In this document: positions 53,473 to 63,167 of the stretch, piece by piece
Layout of the letters: every line of letters begins with the position of its first letter
How positions within the stretch are numbered: the stretch's first letter is position 1
Source of the DNA: Oscillatoriophycideae cyanobacterium NC_groundwater_1537_Pr4_S-0.65um_50_18
Lineage (GTDB): Bacteria; Cyanobacteriota; Cyanobacteriia; Elainellales; Elainellaceae
Direction: 5' to 3'
Assembly: GCA_016208305.1 (NCBI GenBank)
Contig: JACQYI010000078.1
Span: forward strand, 62,001 to 126,000
Length of the DNA stretch: 64,000 bases
Notes under the pieces: generated by a model
Told to the model about the DNA's origin: nothing
Database searches by the model: none
What the model saw: only the letters and a program-made list of their open reading frames with translations
Position numbers and translations under genes: made by a program

Positions 53473-54165
53473 ATGGCTCCCCCCCTAGATCCCAACCCGC
53501 GTGTTTTGGTGATTGAGACTGACGAAGTATTGGCTCAGCATGTCAGGGCTGATTTGCAAGAGTCGGGCTATGAAACGGCGATCGCCCATGATGTGGCCTC
53601 TGGGCTGCGACAGGTCAAAGAATTTCAGCCGTCGCTGGTGGTGATCGATCGCATGCTGGCTGGAGAGTCAGGTCTATCGCTCTGCAATCATCTCCGGCAA
53701 AATGGGGCGCAGATGCCTGTGCTGCTGCTAATGTCTCGCGATGCAGTCGAAGATCGGGCAGCCTGTCTGCAAGCCGGGGCAGATGATTATTTTCTGAAGC
53801 CCTACCGCAGCGATGAGTTTTTGAAGCTGGTGCGGCTCTACCTTCAGTCTGATGCGCCCAGCAGTGAGCAGTTGCGGTTTGGCGACCTGGTGCTGGATTT
53901 GGCTACCCGGCGTGCCTTGCGAGGCGATCGCGCCATTGACCTGACCATGAAGGAATTTGAGCTGCTGAAGTATTTGATGGAGCATCCCCGTGAGGTGCTG
54001 ACCCGTGAACAGATTCTAGAAAATGTTTGGGGCTATGACTTTGTGGGCGAGTCTAACGTGATTGAGGTTTACGTCCGCTATCTCCGCCTCAAAATCGAAG
54101 ATGAGAGTGAGAAACGGCTCATTCAGACAGTGCGGGGCGTTGGCTATGTGCTGCGAGAGGCGTAG
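53473..54165 (+). CDS. nblR: OmpR-family response regulator, NblR-like
   Basis: 230 residues from ATG 53473; codons upstream of it read through the tandem repeat and lack homology. Receiver: ETDEV acidic residues, phospho-acceptor Asp in VVIDRMLAGESGLSLCN, LMSRDAVEDRAACLQAGADD, Lys in FLKPYR. DNA-binding winged helix: LTMKEFELLKYLMEHPREVL, VWGYDF, and RLIQTVRGVGYVL at the end. The receiver motif around AGADDYFLKPYR with the RDAVEDRAACL stretch fits NblR, which controls phycobilisome degradation and survival under nutrient and high-light stress; that identity is from memory of the family. No histidine kinase gene next to it. Confidence 0.75.
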   Translation: MAPPLDPNPRVLVIETDEVLAQHVRADLQESGYETAIAHDVASGLRQVKEFQPSLVVIDRMLAGESGLSLCNHLRQNGAQMPVLLLMSRDAVEDRAACLQAGADDYFLKPYRSDEFLKLVRLYLQSDAPSSEQLRFGDLVLDLATRRALRGDRAIDLTMKEFELLKYLMEHPREVLTREQILENVWGYDFVGESNVIEVYVRYLRLKIEDESEKRLIQTVRGVGYVLREA

Positions 54166-54182
54166 GTTAGAGGCATAGGATT
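54156..54182. repeat. 13/14-bp tandem duplication spanning a stop codon
   Basis: AGAGGCGTAGGTT (54156-54168) and AGAGGCATAGGATT (54169-54182). The first copy includes the TAG stop (54163-54165) of the NblR-like gene. Confidence 0.7.
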
Positions 54183-54246
54183 AGCCGTCTTGCGGAACCT
54201 GACGTCGATGAATTTCGCCCTAGACTTTATCTTTACCAGCGTGAGT

Positions 54247-54759
54247 ATGGGCTATTTACTTTTAGAGAAATCGATCGGGCTAGGGATGGCGGTACTGCTT
54301 TTGGGCTGTTCCCCTTCGCCAACCCCGTTGCCTGCCCCGGCACCGCCTACGGCCTCATTACCCCCCAGTAGCAACGCAGGACAAATGCTGCCCATTACGG
54401 CTCAAGCGCAAATGGCGGGTCAAATTATTCAGCTGGAAGTGGCACAAACAGCCGAACAGCAGCAGATGGGCTTGATGTATCGCCCGCCTTTGCCAGACGA
54501 TCGCGGCATGCTGTTTCCGTTTAATCCGCCTCGGCAGGTGCGTTTCTGGATGGAAAATACGCCTTCGCCCCTGGATATGGTGTTTCTTTACCAGGGAGAA
54601 GTGAAGGATATTGCAGCTAATGTGCCTCCCTGCACCAGCAGCCCCTGTCCAACCTATGGGCCTTGGACAGAGATTGACCAGGTCATCGAGCTACGCAGCG
54701 GTAGGGCGGCAGAGTTGGGCTTAAAGGTGGGCGATCGCGTCGAGATCCAGTTCCAATAG
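54247..54759 (+). CDS. DUF192 family lipoprotein
   Basis: 170 residues from ATG 54247 (MGYLLLEKSIGLGMAVLLLGC), a complete lipoprotein signal with lipobox LLGC; TTG 54190 and ATG 54208 are other possible starts. A Pro/Ser-rich linker leads to the DUF192 domain: LEVAQTAEQQQMGLMYRPPL, the PPRQVRFWMENTPSPLDMVF block and GLKVGDRVEIQF. Small exported beta-barrel-like domain of unknown function, common next to regulators. Cys residues in PPCTSSPCP could form a disulfide or bind a metal. Confidence 0.88.
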   Translation: MGYLLLEKSIGLGMAVLLLGCSPSPTPLPAPAPPTASLPPSSNAGQMLPITAQAQMAGQIIQLEVAQTAEQQQMGLMYRPPLPDDRGMLFPFNPPRQVRFWMENTPSPLDMVFLYQGEVKDIAANVPPCTSSPCPTYGPWTEIDQVIELRSGRAAELGLKVGDRVEIQFQ

Positions 54760-54947
54760 CAGGCCATGCAGCTTTGGCTTATCCCTAAGAAATTGCGCCC
54801 CCTGAATCGTGAGATTTCAGAAGGCGCTAACTCTTGTTCACGGTGCTTCACCGCAGGGAGCTTAGAGTCGGGATCAAGGATTTTGCAGAGGTTGCGACCC
54901 TAGAAAATCCTTTGACTACAGTCCTCTGTCGGTAGGGTAGCTTACCC

Positions 54948-56339
54948 CTAGGACACAACCACAGGGGGTACAACTACCGGAGAGGCCGGAGCAGATTCTT
55001 CGGTGTCTTCTTTGACGCGCCGCAAATTGGCTCCTAGCGCCTTTAGCTTGCCATCCAGGTTGTCATAGCCGCGATCGAGATGTTGCAGCCCCTGAATCGT
55101 GGTCATGCCATCGGCTGCCAGAGCCGCCACTACCAGGGCAGCCGAAGCCCGCAGATCGGTCGCCAGCACAGGCGCACCCGAAAGCTTAGGCACCCCCTGA
55201 ACAATGGCAATATTGCCCTTGACGCGGATATCAGCCCCCATGCGATTGAGTTCTGCCACATGCCGCAGCCGATTTTCAAACAGGGTTTCTGTAATGACGC
55301 TATTGCCTTCGCAGAGGGTGAGTAGCGCCATGAATTGCGCCTGCATATCGGTAGGAAAGCCAGGATAGGGCAGCGTTTTTATATCAGTGGCGCTGAGGGT
55401 GTGCGAGGGAATGAGGCGCACTGTATGAGCCTCATCAATGGCGACATGAACCCCGATCGTCTTTAGCTTGGCGATGACGGGAGTCAGATGCTCAGGCACC
55501 ACCGGGTAAAGGCTGATCTCAGAGCGAGTCATGGCTCCTGCCACGAGGAAGGTGCCTGCCTCAATGCGATCGGGAATAATGCTGTACTCCACTGAATGCA
55601 GGCTTTGCACGCCCGTAATCACGATGCGGTTGGTGCCTGCTCCCTGAATCTGTGCCCCCATAGCGCGGCAAAAATTCGCCAGATCGACGACTTCTGGCTC
55701 CTGGGCTGCATTTTCTAGAATAGTCTCGCCTTCTGCCAGCGTTGCCGCCATCATGAGCGTTTCTGTTGCACCGACACTGGGCACATCCAGATAAATTTTG
55801 GCTCCCTGCAAGCGGCGGTTTTTTCCAGGAACATAGGCATAGACCGTACCATGTTCAAATTGCACTTCTGCGCCTAGAGCCTGCAATCCTCGAACATGCA
55901 GATCTACGGGTCTAGCCCCGATCGCGCAGCCACCCGGCAAAGGTACCCTAGCCTCGCCCAAGCGTGCCAGTAGCGGCCCAATCACAAAGAAGCTGGCGCG
56001 CATCTGGCTCACCAACTCATAGGGCGCTCTCGATTGAGTAATGTTGCGGGCATTGACCTCCAAAACTTCACCCTGCCTCTTGAGCTGGATGCCCAAAGCA
56101 GACAGAAGTTCCGCCATGCGGCTAACGTCAACCATCGAGGGAACGTTGTGAAGCAGACAGTCCCCATCGCAAAGCAATGTACCAGCCATGATGACCAAAG
56201 CCGAGTTTTTGGCACCGCTGATTTTGACCTGTCCAGAGAGAGAATTTCGTCCCCATACCTGAAGCACAGTTTTTTCGTCTTCAGGCAGAGAAAGGGGGCT
56301 TGAGATGTTGAGAGAGGCTGTAATGGCTCTGTCCTCCAA
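54948..56339 (-). CDS. murA: UDP-N-acetylglucosamine 1-carboxyvinyltransferase
   Basis: 463 residues from TTG 56339, an N-terminal extension as in other cyanobacterial MurA; GTG near 56261 is the alternative. First committed step of peptidoglycan synthesis: transfers enolpyruvate from PEP. Two-fold EPSP-synthase-type domain. Motifs: [14 protein letters not shown] at the start, catalytic Cys in [26 protein letters not shown] and the [17 protein letters not shown] end block. Essential, cytoplasmic. An array of 17-bp repeats lies directly upstream. Confidence 0.97.
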   Translation of the reverse strand: MEDRAITASLNISSPLSLPEDEKTVLQVWGRNSLSGQVKISGAKNSALVIMAGTLLCDGDCLLHNVPSMVDVSRMAELLSALGIQLKRQGEVLEVNARNITQSRAPYELVSQMRASFFVIGPLLARLGEARVPLPGGCAIGARPVDLHVRGLQALGAEVQFEHGTVYAYVPGKNRRLQGAKIYLDVPSVGATETLMMAATLAEGETILENAAQEPEVVDLANFCRAMGAQIQGAGTNRIVITGVQSLHSVEYSIIPDRIEAGTFLVAGAMTRSEISLYPVVPEHLTPVIAKLKTIGVHVAIDEAHTVRLIPSHTLSATDIKTLPYPGFPTDMQAQFMALLTLCEGNSVITETLFENRLRHVAELNRMGADIRVKGNIAIVQGVPKLSGAPVLATDLRASAALVVAALAADGMTTIQGLQHLDRGYDNLDGKLKALGANLRRVKEDTEESAPASPVVVPPVVVS

Positions 56340-56734
56340 AATAAGCGGGCATCGAACTTGACTATGAGACTGAGTTACTTGTGAGACTGGGTCGCTTGTG
56401 AGACTAGGTTACTTTTAAAACCGAGTCATTTGTGCAACCTGTCCTAGGAAAACTTAACGATAAATCTGATCACCCATCGATACGATAGCCCGTTAAGCTA
56501 ACAAAATTACCTCTAAATAATTTGGTATTGATTCTACCGAAAAGTTTTGAATTGTCTAGAAAGTTTTTGAGCGCCATTTTGTGCTTGGCAAACCACCAGA
56601 AAATTTTGGATCAATCTGGGCGAAAGCCTGGATGAAAAAAACTTTGCCAGACAGTTGACGAACGACGTGAGGTAATGGATGATTGTAAATCGCAGTCTAA
56701 GAATTGCTTCCCAGCAAATTTAGGCTTTCCAGTT
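56340..56734. other. intergenic region upstream of murA and of tRNA-Leu(CAG)
   Basis: About 395 bp. It holds the 17-bp repeat array at 56365-56432 and the divergent promoters. No other feature seen. Confidence 0.5.
56365..56432. repeat. 17-bp tandem repeat, three clear copies and one decayed, in the murA leader
   Basis: Units at 56365-56381 (TGAGACTGAGTTACTTG), 56382-56398 (TGAGACTGGGTCGCTTG) and 56399-56415 (TGAGACTAGGTTACTTT); a decayed fourth at 56416-56432. The array starts 25 bp upstream of the murA start codon. Confidence 0.85.
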
Positions 56735-56818
56735 GCGGAACTGGCGGAATTGGTAGACGCGCTAGATTCAGGTTCTAGTGTTTGCAAAGACTTCCGGGTT
56801 CAAGTCCCGGGTTCCGCA
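56735..56818 (+). tRNA. tRNA-Leu (anticodon CAG)
   Basis: GCGGAAC pairs with GTTCCGC; discriminator A. D-arm AATTGGTAGACGC, anticodon stem CTAGA/TCTAG with loop TTCAGGT (anticodon CAG), long variable arm, T-arm CCGGG/CCCGG around TTCAAGT. CCA not encoded. Its 5' half is nearly identical to the tRNA-Leu(UAG) at 14.2 kb, differing mainly in the anticodon and in the acceptor and T stems. Confidence 0.97.
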
Positions 56819-57106
56819 TTCTTAACGGTTAACTTTGAAACAGTCGATTTTGAAATGGCTTTGGGCAGCAAACGCTTTGTCCGAAGCCATTTTTTTAAGA
56901 GCGATCGCTCCATACTCTACCCAGAACGCCCGGTCATCCAGAACGCCCAGTCTTGCAAATCATGGCTTGCGAACACTTCAAAATACTTAATCATTGGCGT
57001 ACAATCCGTTACAAAATATTAATCGTTACGTGAGCTATGAGCCACAAAAACTTTTAAGGTTTGGCTAAGCCATGCAATAGCCAGCGTATTGTTTACAGAT
57101 TTCCCT

Positions 57107-57895
57107 ATGCTCACTAGTCTTCAAAATCCTTTAATTAAGCAACTGCGCAAGCTGCATCGCCCTAGAGAACGGCGAGAGCAGCAGCTTTTTTTGCTAGAGG
57201 GAACGCATCTATTAGAGGAAGCCTATGCGGTAGACCTGGCTTTGGTGACGGTGTGCTGTACGCCCGCTTGGCAAGAGCAGCATCCCGATCTGTGGGAGCA
57301 GGCCATCCAGCGATCGCAGCGCACTGAAATTGTTAGCCCAGAAGTGCTAGAGGCGATCGCTACTACAGTGCAGCCTGACGGAGTCGTTGCGACGGCTCAA
57401 CGGCAGTTCCATTTGCCAATGCCAGAAAGCTTCCGTCTTGGCATTGCCTTAGAGACATTACAAGATCCGGGCAACCTGGGAACCGTCATCCGAACGGCTG
57501 CGGCAGCAGGGGCAGAGGGGTTGTGGCTCAGTCAGGATAGCGTCGATATTGATAGTCCTAAGGTGCTGCGCGCCTCAGCCGGACAGTGGTTTCGCCTGCC
57601 CATGCGGGTTAGCGACGATCTCTGTGCTGATGTGCAACAGTTCCGCGCTCAGGGGGTGCAGGTGGTGGCTACTTTACCCACTGCGACGCTGACCTACTGG
57701 GAGGTTGATCTTACCTGTCCAACGCTGGTTTTGATGGGCAACGAGGGTGCTGGGCTGTCGCCAGAACTGGCGGCACTTGCCGATGTTGCTGTCAAAATTC
57801 CGCTGGCGGTAGAGGTAGAGTCGTTAAATGTGGCGATCGCTTCTGCCCTAATGCTTTATGAAGCGAAACGGCAGCAGGGCTTTCGGCAAGTTTGA
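57107..57895 (+). CDS. SpoU/TrmH-family RNA 2'-O-ribose methyltransferase
   Basis: 262 residues from ATG 57107 (MLTSLQNPLIKQLRKL). N-terminal RNA-binding domain with the conserved FLLEGTHLLEEA, then the SPOUT knot: ETLQDPGNLGTVIRTAAAAG (motif 1), the LMGNEGAGLSPEL motif (motif 2) and VESLNVAIASALMLYEAKRQ (motif 3). S-adenosylmethionine-dependent methylation of rRNA or tRNA ribose; the exact target (RlmB-, TrmH- or TsnR-like) is unclear. Followed by a convergent small gene. Confidence 0.93.
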   Translation: MLTSLQNPLIKQLRKLHRPRERREQQLFLLEGTHLLEEAYAVDLALVTVCCTPAWQEQHPDLWEQAIQRSQRTEIVSPEVLEAIATTVQPDGVVATAQRQFHLPMPESFRLGIALETLQDPGNLGTVIRTAAAAGAEGLWLSQDSVDIDSPKVLRASAGQWFRLPMRVSDDLCADVQQFRAQGVQVVATLPTATLTYWEVDLTCPTLVLMGNEGAGLSPELAALADVAVKIPLAVEVESLNVAIASALMLYEAKRQQGFRQV

Positions 57896-57935
57896 GGGTA
57901 GACAGCCTTAGAAAACAGCGGCAGGAGGAAATGCG

Positions 57936-58193
57936 CTAGATCTGGGGGTCAATCTCGTTTGCTGTGGACTGCATGGCTTGTTCGATATCGGCAGCAGCGG
58001 CCTCTAGAGCTTCTAAATCGAGAGAGGGCTGAGGGCTATGAGCCGCTTTATCGGATGGTTTCTGATCGGGCAGCTTTTCTGTTTCAGAGAGATCGCCTGT
58101 TTCAGAGAGATTAAGGCTTTCTTTGAGCTGTCCCAACGACTGCATAAAAGCCTGGTTCGCAATCCGGCGAAGTTCTTGCTGATGCTGATCCAT
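57936..58193 (-). CDS. small protein of 85 residues, function unknown
   Basis: ATG 58193 (MDQHQQELRRIANQAFMQSL). N-terminal half charged and helical, followed by a Lys/Asp/Ser-rich linker (with the repeated LSET units) and an acidic helical end (LDLEALEAAAADIEQAM). No membrane segment or catalytic motif. Conserved arrangement next to the methyltransferase and lpdA genes in cyanobacteria is possible but not shown here. Confidence 0.65.
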   Translation of the reverse strand: MDQHQQELRRIANQAFMQSLGQLKESLNLSETGDLSETEKLPDQKPSDKAAHSPQPSLDLEALEAAAADIEQAMQSTANEIDPQI

Positions 58194-58373
58194 TTCAAAC
58201 TCCCAAAGTATCCCAAGATCATCAAAAGCTAGAATTCCCGTAGTTGGAGCAATTGCCCCAGGGTGAAATCACGGAACTGGGAAAAGATTTGAGGGCAAAC
58301 TTTCCCCAGGAGTTGTCTAATCCTCCGTGACCGTCGAGAATTGAACTAGGCGATTACCCATAGGGAGACTGAA

Positions 58374-59807
58374 GTGACTCACGGATTGGACTACGACCTT
58401 GTAATTGTGGGTGCTGGTGTGGGCGGGCATGGTGCTGCGCTTCATGCCGTGAGCTGCGGGCTAAAGACAGCGATCGTGGAAGCTGGCGACATGGGCGGCA
58501 CCTGCGTTAATCGAGGCTGTATTCCCTCTAAGGCGCTGCTAGCAGCTTCGGGGCGCGTCCGGGAGCTACGCGATGCCCACCACCTCAAGGCATTGGGCAT
58601 TCAAGTTGGCGACGTAGCCTTTGAGCGGCAGGCGATCGCCGATCATGCGGCAGGCATTGTGACGAAACAGCGAGAAGGCTTGATTGGCAGCCTCAAGCGC
58701 ATCGGCGTAGATATTATTCAGGGTAGAGCTAAGCTGGCGGGTACTCAGAAGCTCAGCATTGCCACCCCAGATGGTGAGAAGACGATTACAGCTCAAGATA
58801 TTATTCTGGCTCCAGGTTCAGTTCCTTTTGTTCCGCCTGGGGCACAGATCGACGGCAAAACGGTTTTTACCAGCGATGATGCGGTCAGGCTAGAGTCTCT
58901 GCCACCCTGGATTGCCATTGTAGGGAGCGGCTACATTGGGCTAGAGTTTGCCGATGTCTATACGGCTTTGGGCTGTGAAGTCACCATTATTGAGGCTTTA
59001 GATCAGCTCATGCCAGGGTTTGATCCCGATATTGCCAAGCTGGCACAGCGGATTTTGATTACCCCCCGCGATATTGAAACTAGGGCGGGGCTGCTGGCCA
59101 AGACCGTGACGCCCGGTTCTCCAGTGGTGATTGAGCTGGCAGATGCCAAGACCAAGGAAATCGTTGAGGTGCTAGAAGTCGATGCTTGCCTGATCGCCAC
59201 GGGGCGCATTCCGGCAACGCGAGACTTAGGTCTAGAGTCCGTTGGGGCAGAAGTCGATCGCCGAGGCTTCATTCCGGTCAATGATGAAATGGCAGTGCTG
59301 ATCGAGGGTCAGCCTGTGCCGCACCTCTGGGCAATTGGCGATGCGACGGGCAAGATGATGCTGGCGCATGCCGCCTCGGCGCAAGGCGTAGCGACGATTG
59401 AAACCATCTGTGGCCGTCCGCGCCAAATGGACTATCGCAGTATTCCGGCGGCTGCCTTCACCCATCCCGAAGTTAGCTTTGTGGGATTGACTGAACCTGC
59501 TGCGGTGGAGCTAGGTCAGGCAGAAGGCTTTGAGGTTGCGACCGTACGCTCTTACTTTAAGGGCAATGCCAAGGCGATCGCCGAAGGGGAAACGGACGGA
59601 TTAGCTAAGCTGATCTACCGCAAAGACACAGGCGAAGTGCTGGGAGTTCACATCATCGGCCTACATGCTGCCGATTTGATTCAGGAAGCTGCCAATGCGA
59701 TCGCCGAACGTCGCTCTGTGCATGAGCTGGCCTACTTCGTCCATACGCATCCTACCCTCTCGGAAGTCTTGGATGAAGCCTACAAACGGGCGATCGGCAC
59801 TCACTAA
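58374..59807 (+). CDS. lpdA: dihydrolipoyl dehydrogenase
   Basis: 477 residues from GTG 58374, preceded by AGGGAG at 7 bp. FAD flavoprotein that reoxidises lipoamide in the pyruvate dehydrogenase and glycine cleavage complexes. FAD motif [18 protein letters not shown], redox-active disulfide [19 protein letters not shown]-binding [20 protein letters not shown], and the catalytic His-Glu in [15 protein letters not shown]. Followed 101 bp later by trpC on the same strand. Confidence 0.96.
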   Translation: MTHGLDYDLVIVGAGVGGHGAALHAVSCGLKTAIVEAGDMGGTCVNRGCIPSKALLAASGRVRELRDAHHLKALGIQVGDVAFERQAIADHAAGIVTKQREGLIGSLKRIGVDIIQGRAKLAGTQKLSIATPDGEKTITAQDIILAPGSVPFVPPGAQIDGKTVFTSDDAVRLESLPPWIAIVGSGYIGLEFADVYTALGCEVTIIEALDQLMPGFDPDIAKLAQRILITPRDIETRAGLLAKTVTPGSPVVIELADAKTKEIVEVLEVDACLIATGRIPATRDLGLESVGAEVDRRGFIPVNDEMAVLIEGQPVPHLWAIGDATGKMMLAHAASAQGVATIETICGRPRQMDYRSIPAAAFTHPEVSFVGLTEPAAVELGQAEGFEVATVRSYFKGNAKAIAEGETDGLAKLIYRKDTGEVLGVHIIGLHAADLIQEAANAIAERRSVHELAYFVHTHPTLSEVLDEAYKRAIGTH

Positions 59808-59908
59808 ACGCTGCATCCTTGAGGCAAATTTACCGCTGCGCCAGCTTTGAGCTGCTGAAGCGGTCAGCCTCCAAAGCTTCAACCCTAACATCCCGAACAT
59901 TCTTCCCC

Positions 59909-60790
59909 ATGCAAATTCGCCGTCGTTCTCCTAATCCTGCTATTGCTGTCGAGTATTTGCGCTATCAGACAAAGGTGCCAGATGCTCAACCCCGTCATAT
60001 TTTGGAGGAAATTGTCTGGCAAAAAGAAGTGGAAGTCGATCGGATGCGAGAGCGGCAGCCCTTGGCAGAGCTGCAAAAACAAATCCAAGACGCGCCTGCA
60101 CCACGAGACTTCATTGCGGCGTTGCGTCAGGGTAAAACCCAGCCTGCACTGATTGCCGAAGTCAAAAAAGCGTCTCCCAGCAAAGGCGTAATTCGGGAGG
60201 ACTTTGATGCTGTGGCGATCGCCCAAGCCTATGCCCAAGCGGGAGCGGCCTGCATCTCGGTCTTGACTGACGAAAAATTCTTTCAAGGCAGCTTCGAGAA
60301 TTTGCGCCGGGTGCGAGCCTCTGTAGACACGCCACTGCTCTGCAAAGATTTTCTGGTTTATCCCTATCAGATTTACCTGGCAAGAATTCACGGTGCCGAT
60401 GCAATTTTGCTCATCGCTGCCATTTTGCCCGACAAAGATCTGCAATACTTCCTCAAGATCGCCAAAGTGCTAGGCATGGCGGCCTTGATTGAAGTGCATA
60501 CCCTCGAAGAACTCGATCGCGTTCTGGCGCTGGAAGGCGTGGCACTTGTGGGCATCAACAACCGCAACCTCGAAGATTTTTCAGTAGATTTGCAAACGAC
60601 TTGCGATCTACTGGCTGCGAGAGGGGAGGACATTCGCGAACGCGGTATTTTGGCAGTCAGCGAGTCTGGATTGCATACGCCTGACGATCTGCATCGCGTG
60701 CAGCAGTGCGGTGTAGCGGCTGTGCTGATTGGCGAGTCACTGGTCAAGCAGCCCGATCCAGGAGCGGCGATCGCCACGCTGTTCTCTTAG
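59909..60790 (+). CDS. trpC: indole-3-glycerol phosphate synthase
   Basis: 293 residues from ATG 59909 ([18 protein letters not shown]); the frame is open further upstream without homology. TIM-barrel enzyme of tryptophan synthesis, ring closure of CdRP. Motifs: [17 protein letters not shown] (catalytic Lys and Glu), [50 protein letters not shown] and AVLIGESLV. Typical for the free-standing enzyme. 3' end followed by imperfect repeats of the gene end. Confidence 0.96.
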   Translation: MQIRRRSPNPAIAVEYLRYQTKVPDAQPRHILEEIVWQKEVEVDRMRERQPLAELQKQIQDAPAPRDFIAALRQGKTQPALIAEVKKASPSKGVIREDFDAVAIAQAYAQAGAACISVLTDEKFFQGSFENLRRVRASVDTPLLCKDFLVYPYQIYLARIHGADAILLIAAILPDKDLQYFLKIAKVLGMAALIEVHTLEELDRVLALEGVALVGINNRNLEDFSVDLQTTCDLLAARGEDIRERGILAVSESGLHTPDDLHRVQQCGVAAVLIGESLVKQPDPGAAIATLFS

Positions 60791-60848
60791 CCGTTTACTC
60801 TGGTCACGCTGTTTTTCTCAGTACGCTATTCTGCTCAGCACGCTATGG
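60773..60848. repeat. imperfect tandem repeat of the trpC 3' end
   Basis: CACGCTGTTCTCT (at the trpC terminus), CACGCTGTTTTTCTC, TACGCTATTCTGCTC and CACGCTAT follow at intervals of about 17-30 bp. Decayed, but the first lies in the coding end of trpC. Confidence 0.5.
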
Positions 60849-60993
60849 TTAAAACAGCAACTCTGTTCCTTCTAAAAACAAATCAGGATATTTGAAATAG
60901 CCGCTGTGAGATACTTTCCCAACTCTTTAAAAAGCTTGGTGTATCTCGAAACTCATGCTTAGATTGAATCAGCCCTTTTCCTCTGTAGGCTAC

Positions 60994-61293
60994 ATGGATC
61001 CCATCCCTCTCCCATCTCATATTCACTACGAGCTGCTACTGCAACTGCTAGAGCGGCAGACCATGATGGCAGTGGGTCGTAAATCTCCTCAGCGAGAGCA
61101 AGTCCATGAGCTAATTAGCACTCTACGTAAGGCTTTGACCCAGCAAAAGCAGCTAGAAGATAGCTGCCAGCGTGACAGGCTTGCGGTGGATTACCGCTGG
61201 TCGCTTAATCATCCTGCGCCTAATCAGCCGCTCTCTAGCCCACCAGAGCAGATTTCTCATGGCGATGTGCTGGGGGATGTGGTCAATCGGTAA
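60994..61293 (+). CDS. DUF5340-like small protein
   Basis: 99 residues from ATG 60994 (MDPIPLPSHIHYELLLQLLE); ATG 60955 would add 13. The N-terminal motif PIPLPSHIHYELLLQLLERQT, SPQREQVHELISTLRKAL and the YRWSLNHP block match the cyanobacterial DUF5340 family as I recall it. Soluble, helical, function unknown. It stands alone between trpC and the coiled-coil gene. Confidence 0.75.
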   Translation: MDPIPLPSHIHYELLLQLLERQTMMAVGRKSPQREQVHELISTLRKALTQQKQLEDSCQRDRLAVDYRWSLNHPAPNQPLSSPPEQISHGDVLGDVVNR

Positions 61294-61498
61294 ATCGCTA
61301 TAGGATGCTTAAGTTCAAGACTGCCAAAGAGATTTTCTGATTAATCCATTGCCATAGCAAAGATTGCTGCTACACTATGGCTGTTTCGCCCAGGGTCGTT
61401 TCACCTAGACTCGCAGGGTTAGATAGCGTTATGCGGCTGTGGTGTGGCTTGTTGGGGGATAGCATCTGGCGTGACGAAGTTCAGGGCAGCTCATCAGT

Positions 61499-61530
61499 CA
61501 GCCTTACGAAAAGCCAGCCTTACGAAAACG
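61499..61530. repeat. 16-bp tandem duplication upstream of the coiled-coil gene
   Basis: CAGCCTTACGAAAAGC (61499-61514) and CAGCCTTACGAAAACG (61515-61530) differ at two bases. Confidence 0.85.
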
Positions 61531-61561
61531 GCAGCCGAATTATTTCATGGGGAGGTTCTGG

Positions 61562-62989
61562 GTGTCTCAGCTCGATTCATCTCAGGCAGATTTAATCCAG
61601 GTCGATCTAATTCCGGCAGAGATCGTTTCGGTAGAGGTGACTCAAACCCCTTTAGCGCCGATGGATTGGGTGGGCGATCGCCCCATGACTCAGCGGCTTC
61701 TGGCTCAGACCTCTGGCCTTGATCCGGCTGACTCTGCCCATGCTGCTCAACCCGAACTGGCGCTTACCCCAGCCGATTATCAAGCTCTGTTAGAAGAATT
61801 AGCGCAGGCCCAAGTCCTAGACAGAGAAAAAGTTTCCCGGATCTTTCATCTAGAGCAAGCCCTCGATCAAGCCTTGGCCTACCTGGAGGAATTGCGCCTA
61901 ACGCTGCAAGACCAGGCCATTTTGGAAGGCCAATTAGCGGCTACCGAAGACTATGCTTCTGTACAGCAGCAGGCGATCGCTCGGCTAAAGCTGCAAATGG
62001 GCGAACAGCAGCAGGCGCTAGAAGCTCAAATTTTGGAGACTCAGCAGCGCGACCAGGCGATTCAAGAACTGCTGACCACCATCGAAGCCATGACTCAAGC
62101 GCAACAGCAAGAAGTTGAGCGGCTGCGACTGCGGATGTCTCAAGATCAGCAGGAGGCGCAAAACCACCGGAACCGCATGGGCAAGCAAGTGCAAGACTTG
62201 CAAACAGCCTTAGAGTCTCGGCATCAGCGGGTTTCTGAGCTAGAGGCTGAGATGCTAGCCTCCCGTACAGCAACAGCCAGCCTCCAGGGACAGCTCGAAT
62301 CCTCACAGCAGCAGATTCGAGAACTCTCTGCTAGCCTGCGGCAATATCGCTCAAGCCTAGCTCAGCTCGAAGCTCAGATCGAACAAACCCATGTGGTGCT
62401 AGAAGAACGCCACACTAGAGGTGCCCATCTGCGCCGCACCCAGACCGTTACCGCCGAACAAAGCAGCGCGATCGCCCTCCAAAAAGATCTGACTAAGGCT
62501 CAGCGGCAGGTTGAAGCGTTAGAAGATCAGTTGGCTCAGCAGTCCATTCAACACACTCGGCTGCAGCAGAGCCATCAAGAGCTAGAGAGCGATCGCCAGA
62601 TTTGGCAAACGCGTGAGGCTTCTCTAGAGCAGCAAATTGCTGAAATGCAAGAACAAATTCTTCAGCAAGCCCAGCAGGTGGCTGAGCATGAAACTGCGAT
62701 TCAGTATTGGCGCGATCGCCATGCCACCAGCCAACGTCAGATCATTCACATTCGCGATCTGGTAGAACATTCTCTTTCGGAGCTAACCGAGGAAACAGCG
62801 CACTCCGAAACGCCCGATGAGGCGCATCTCGTGCTAGCTGAGCTGCTGACTGCGATTCAAACCATTCAGCCGGCGATGCCTCCCGAACATTTAGAGCCGA
62901 TCGCCCTGCCTCTGCCGCGTCTGGGTACAGTTGAGTTGCCCAATTTTCTGGTGCGTCGGCGTGCCCAAACCCGCGATCAGGCGACTTGA
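61562..62989 (+). CDS. large coiled-coil protein, function unknown
   Basis: 475 residues from GTG 61562, chosen because GGGAGG (61550-61555) lies six bases upstream; an ATG at 61547 in frame has no such site. Residues ~1-75 are mixed; ~75-430 are almost continuous heptad-rich coiled coil (Gln/Glu/Leu-rich, e.g. IARLKLQMGEQQQALEAQIL and LEQQIAEMQEQILQQAQQV); the last ~45 residues (IALPLPRLGTVELPNFLVRR) form a non-coil tail. No membrane segment. Such proteins can act as filament-forming scaffolds in cyanobacteria; that role is an inference. Upstream is a 16-bp repeat. Confidence 0.8.
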   Translation: MSQLDSSQADLIQVDLIPAEIVSVEVTQTPLAPMDWVGDRPMTQRLLAQTSGLDPADSAHAAQPELALTPADYQALLEELAQAQVLDREKVSRIFHLEQALDQALAYLEELRLTLQDQAILEGQLAATEDYASVQQQAIARLKLQMGEQQQALEAQILETQQRDQAIQELLTTIEAMTQAQQQEVERLRLRMSQDQQEAQNHRNRMGKQVQDLQTALESRHQRVSELEAEMLASRTATASLQGQLESSQQQIRELSASLRQYRSSLAQLEAQIEQTHVVLEERHTRGAHLRRTQTVTAEQSSAIALQKDLTKAQRQVEALEDQLAQQSIQHTRLQQSHQELESDRQIWQTREASLEQQIAEMQEQILQQAQQVAEHETAIQYWRDRHATSQRQIIHIRDLVEHSLSELTEETAHSETPDEAHLVLAELLTAIQTIQPAMPPEHLEPIALPLPRLGTVELPNFLVRRRAQTRDQAT

Positions 62990-63167
62990 AGTTCTTTCGT
63001 CGCCAGCTATCAGCTTAGGATCGCAAATTACGAATGCCTAGAAAGTTACAGATCGCTAAAAAGCCAACACGATCGCAATAAGTTGTATCATCCTTGTCTG
63101 TGTCGATAGAATTTGTGTCGGCAGAGTTTATGTCGATCGAGAGCTGGGGCTAAGGCAGGATAGAGCA

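Noticed and set aside
56675..57022. Open frame of 115 codons upstream of the methyltransferase gene
   Set aside because: It runs through the tRNA-Leu(CAG) gene, so it cannot be a normal protein gene.
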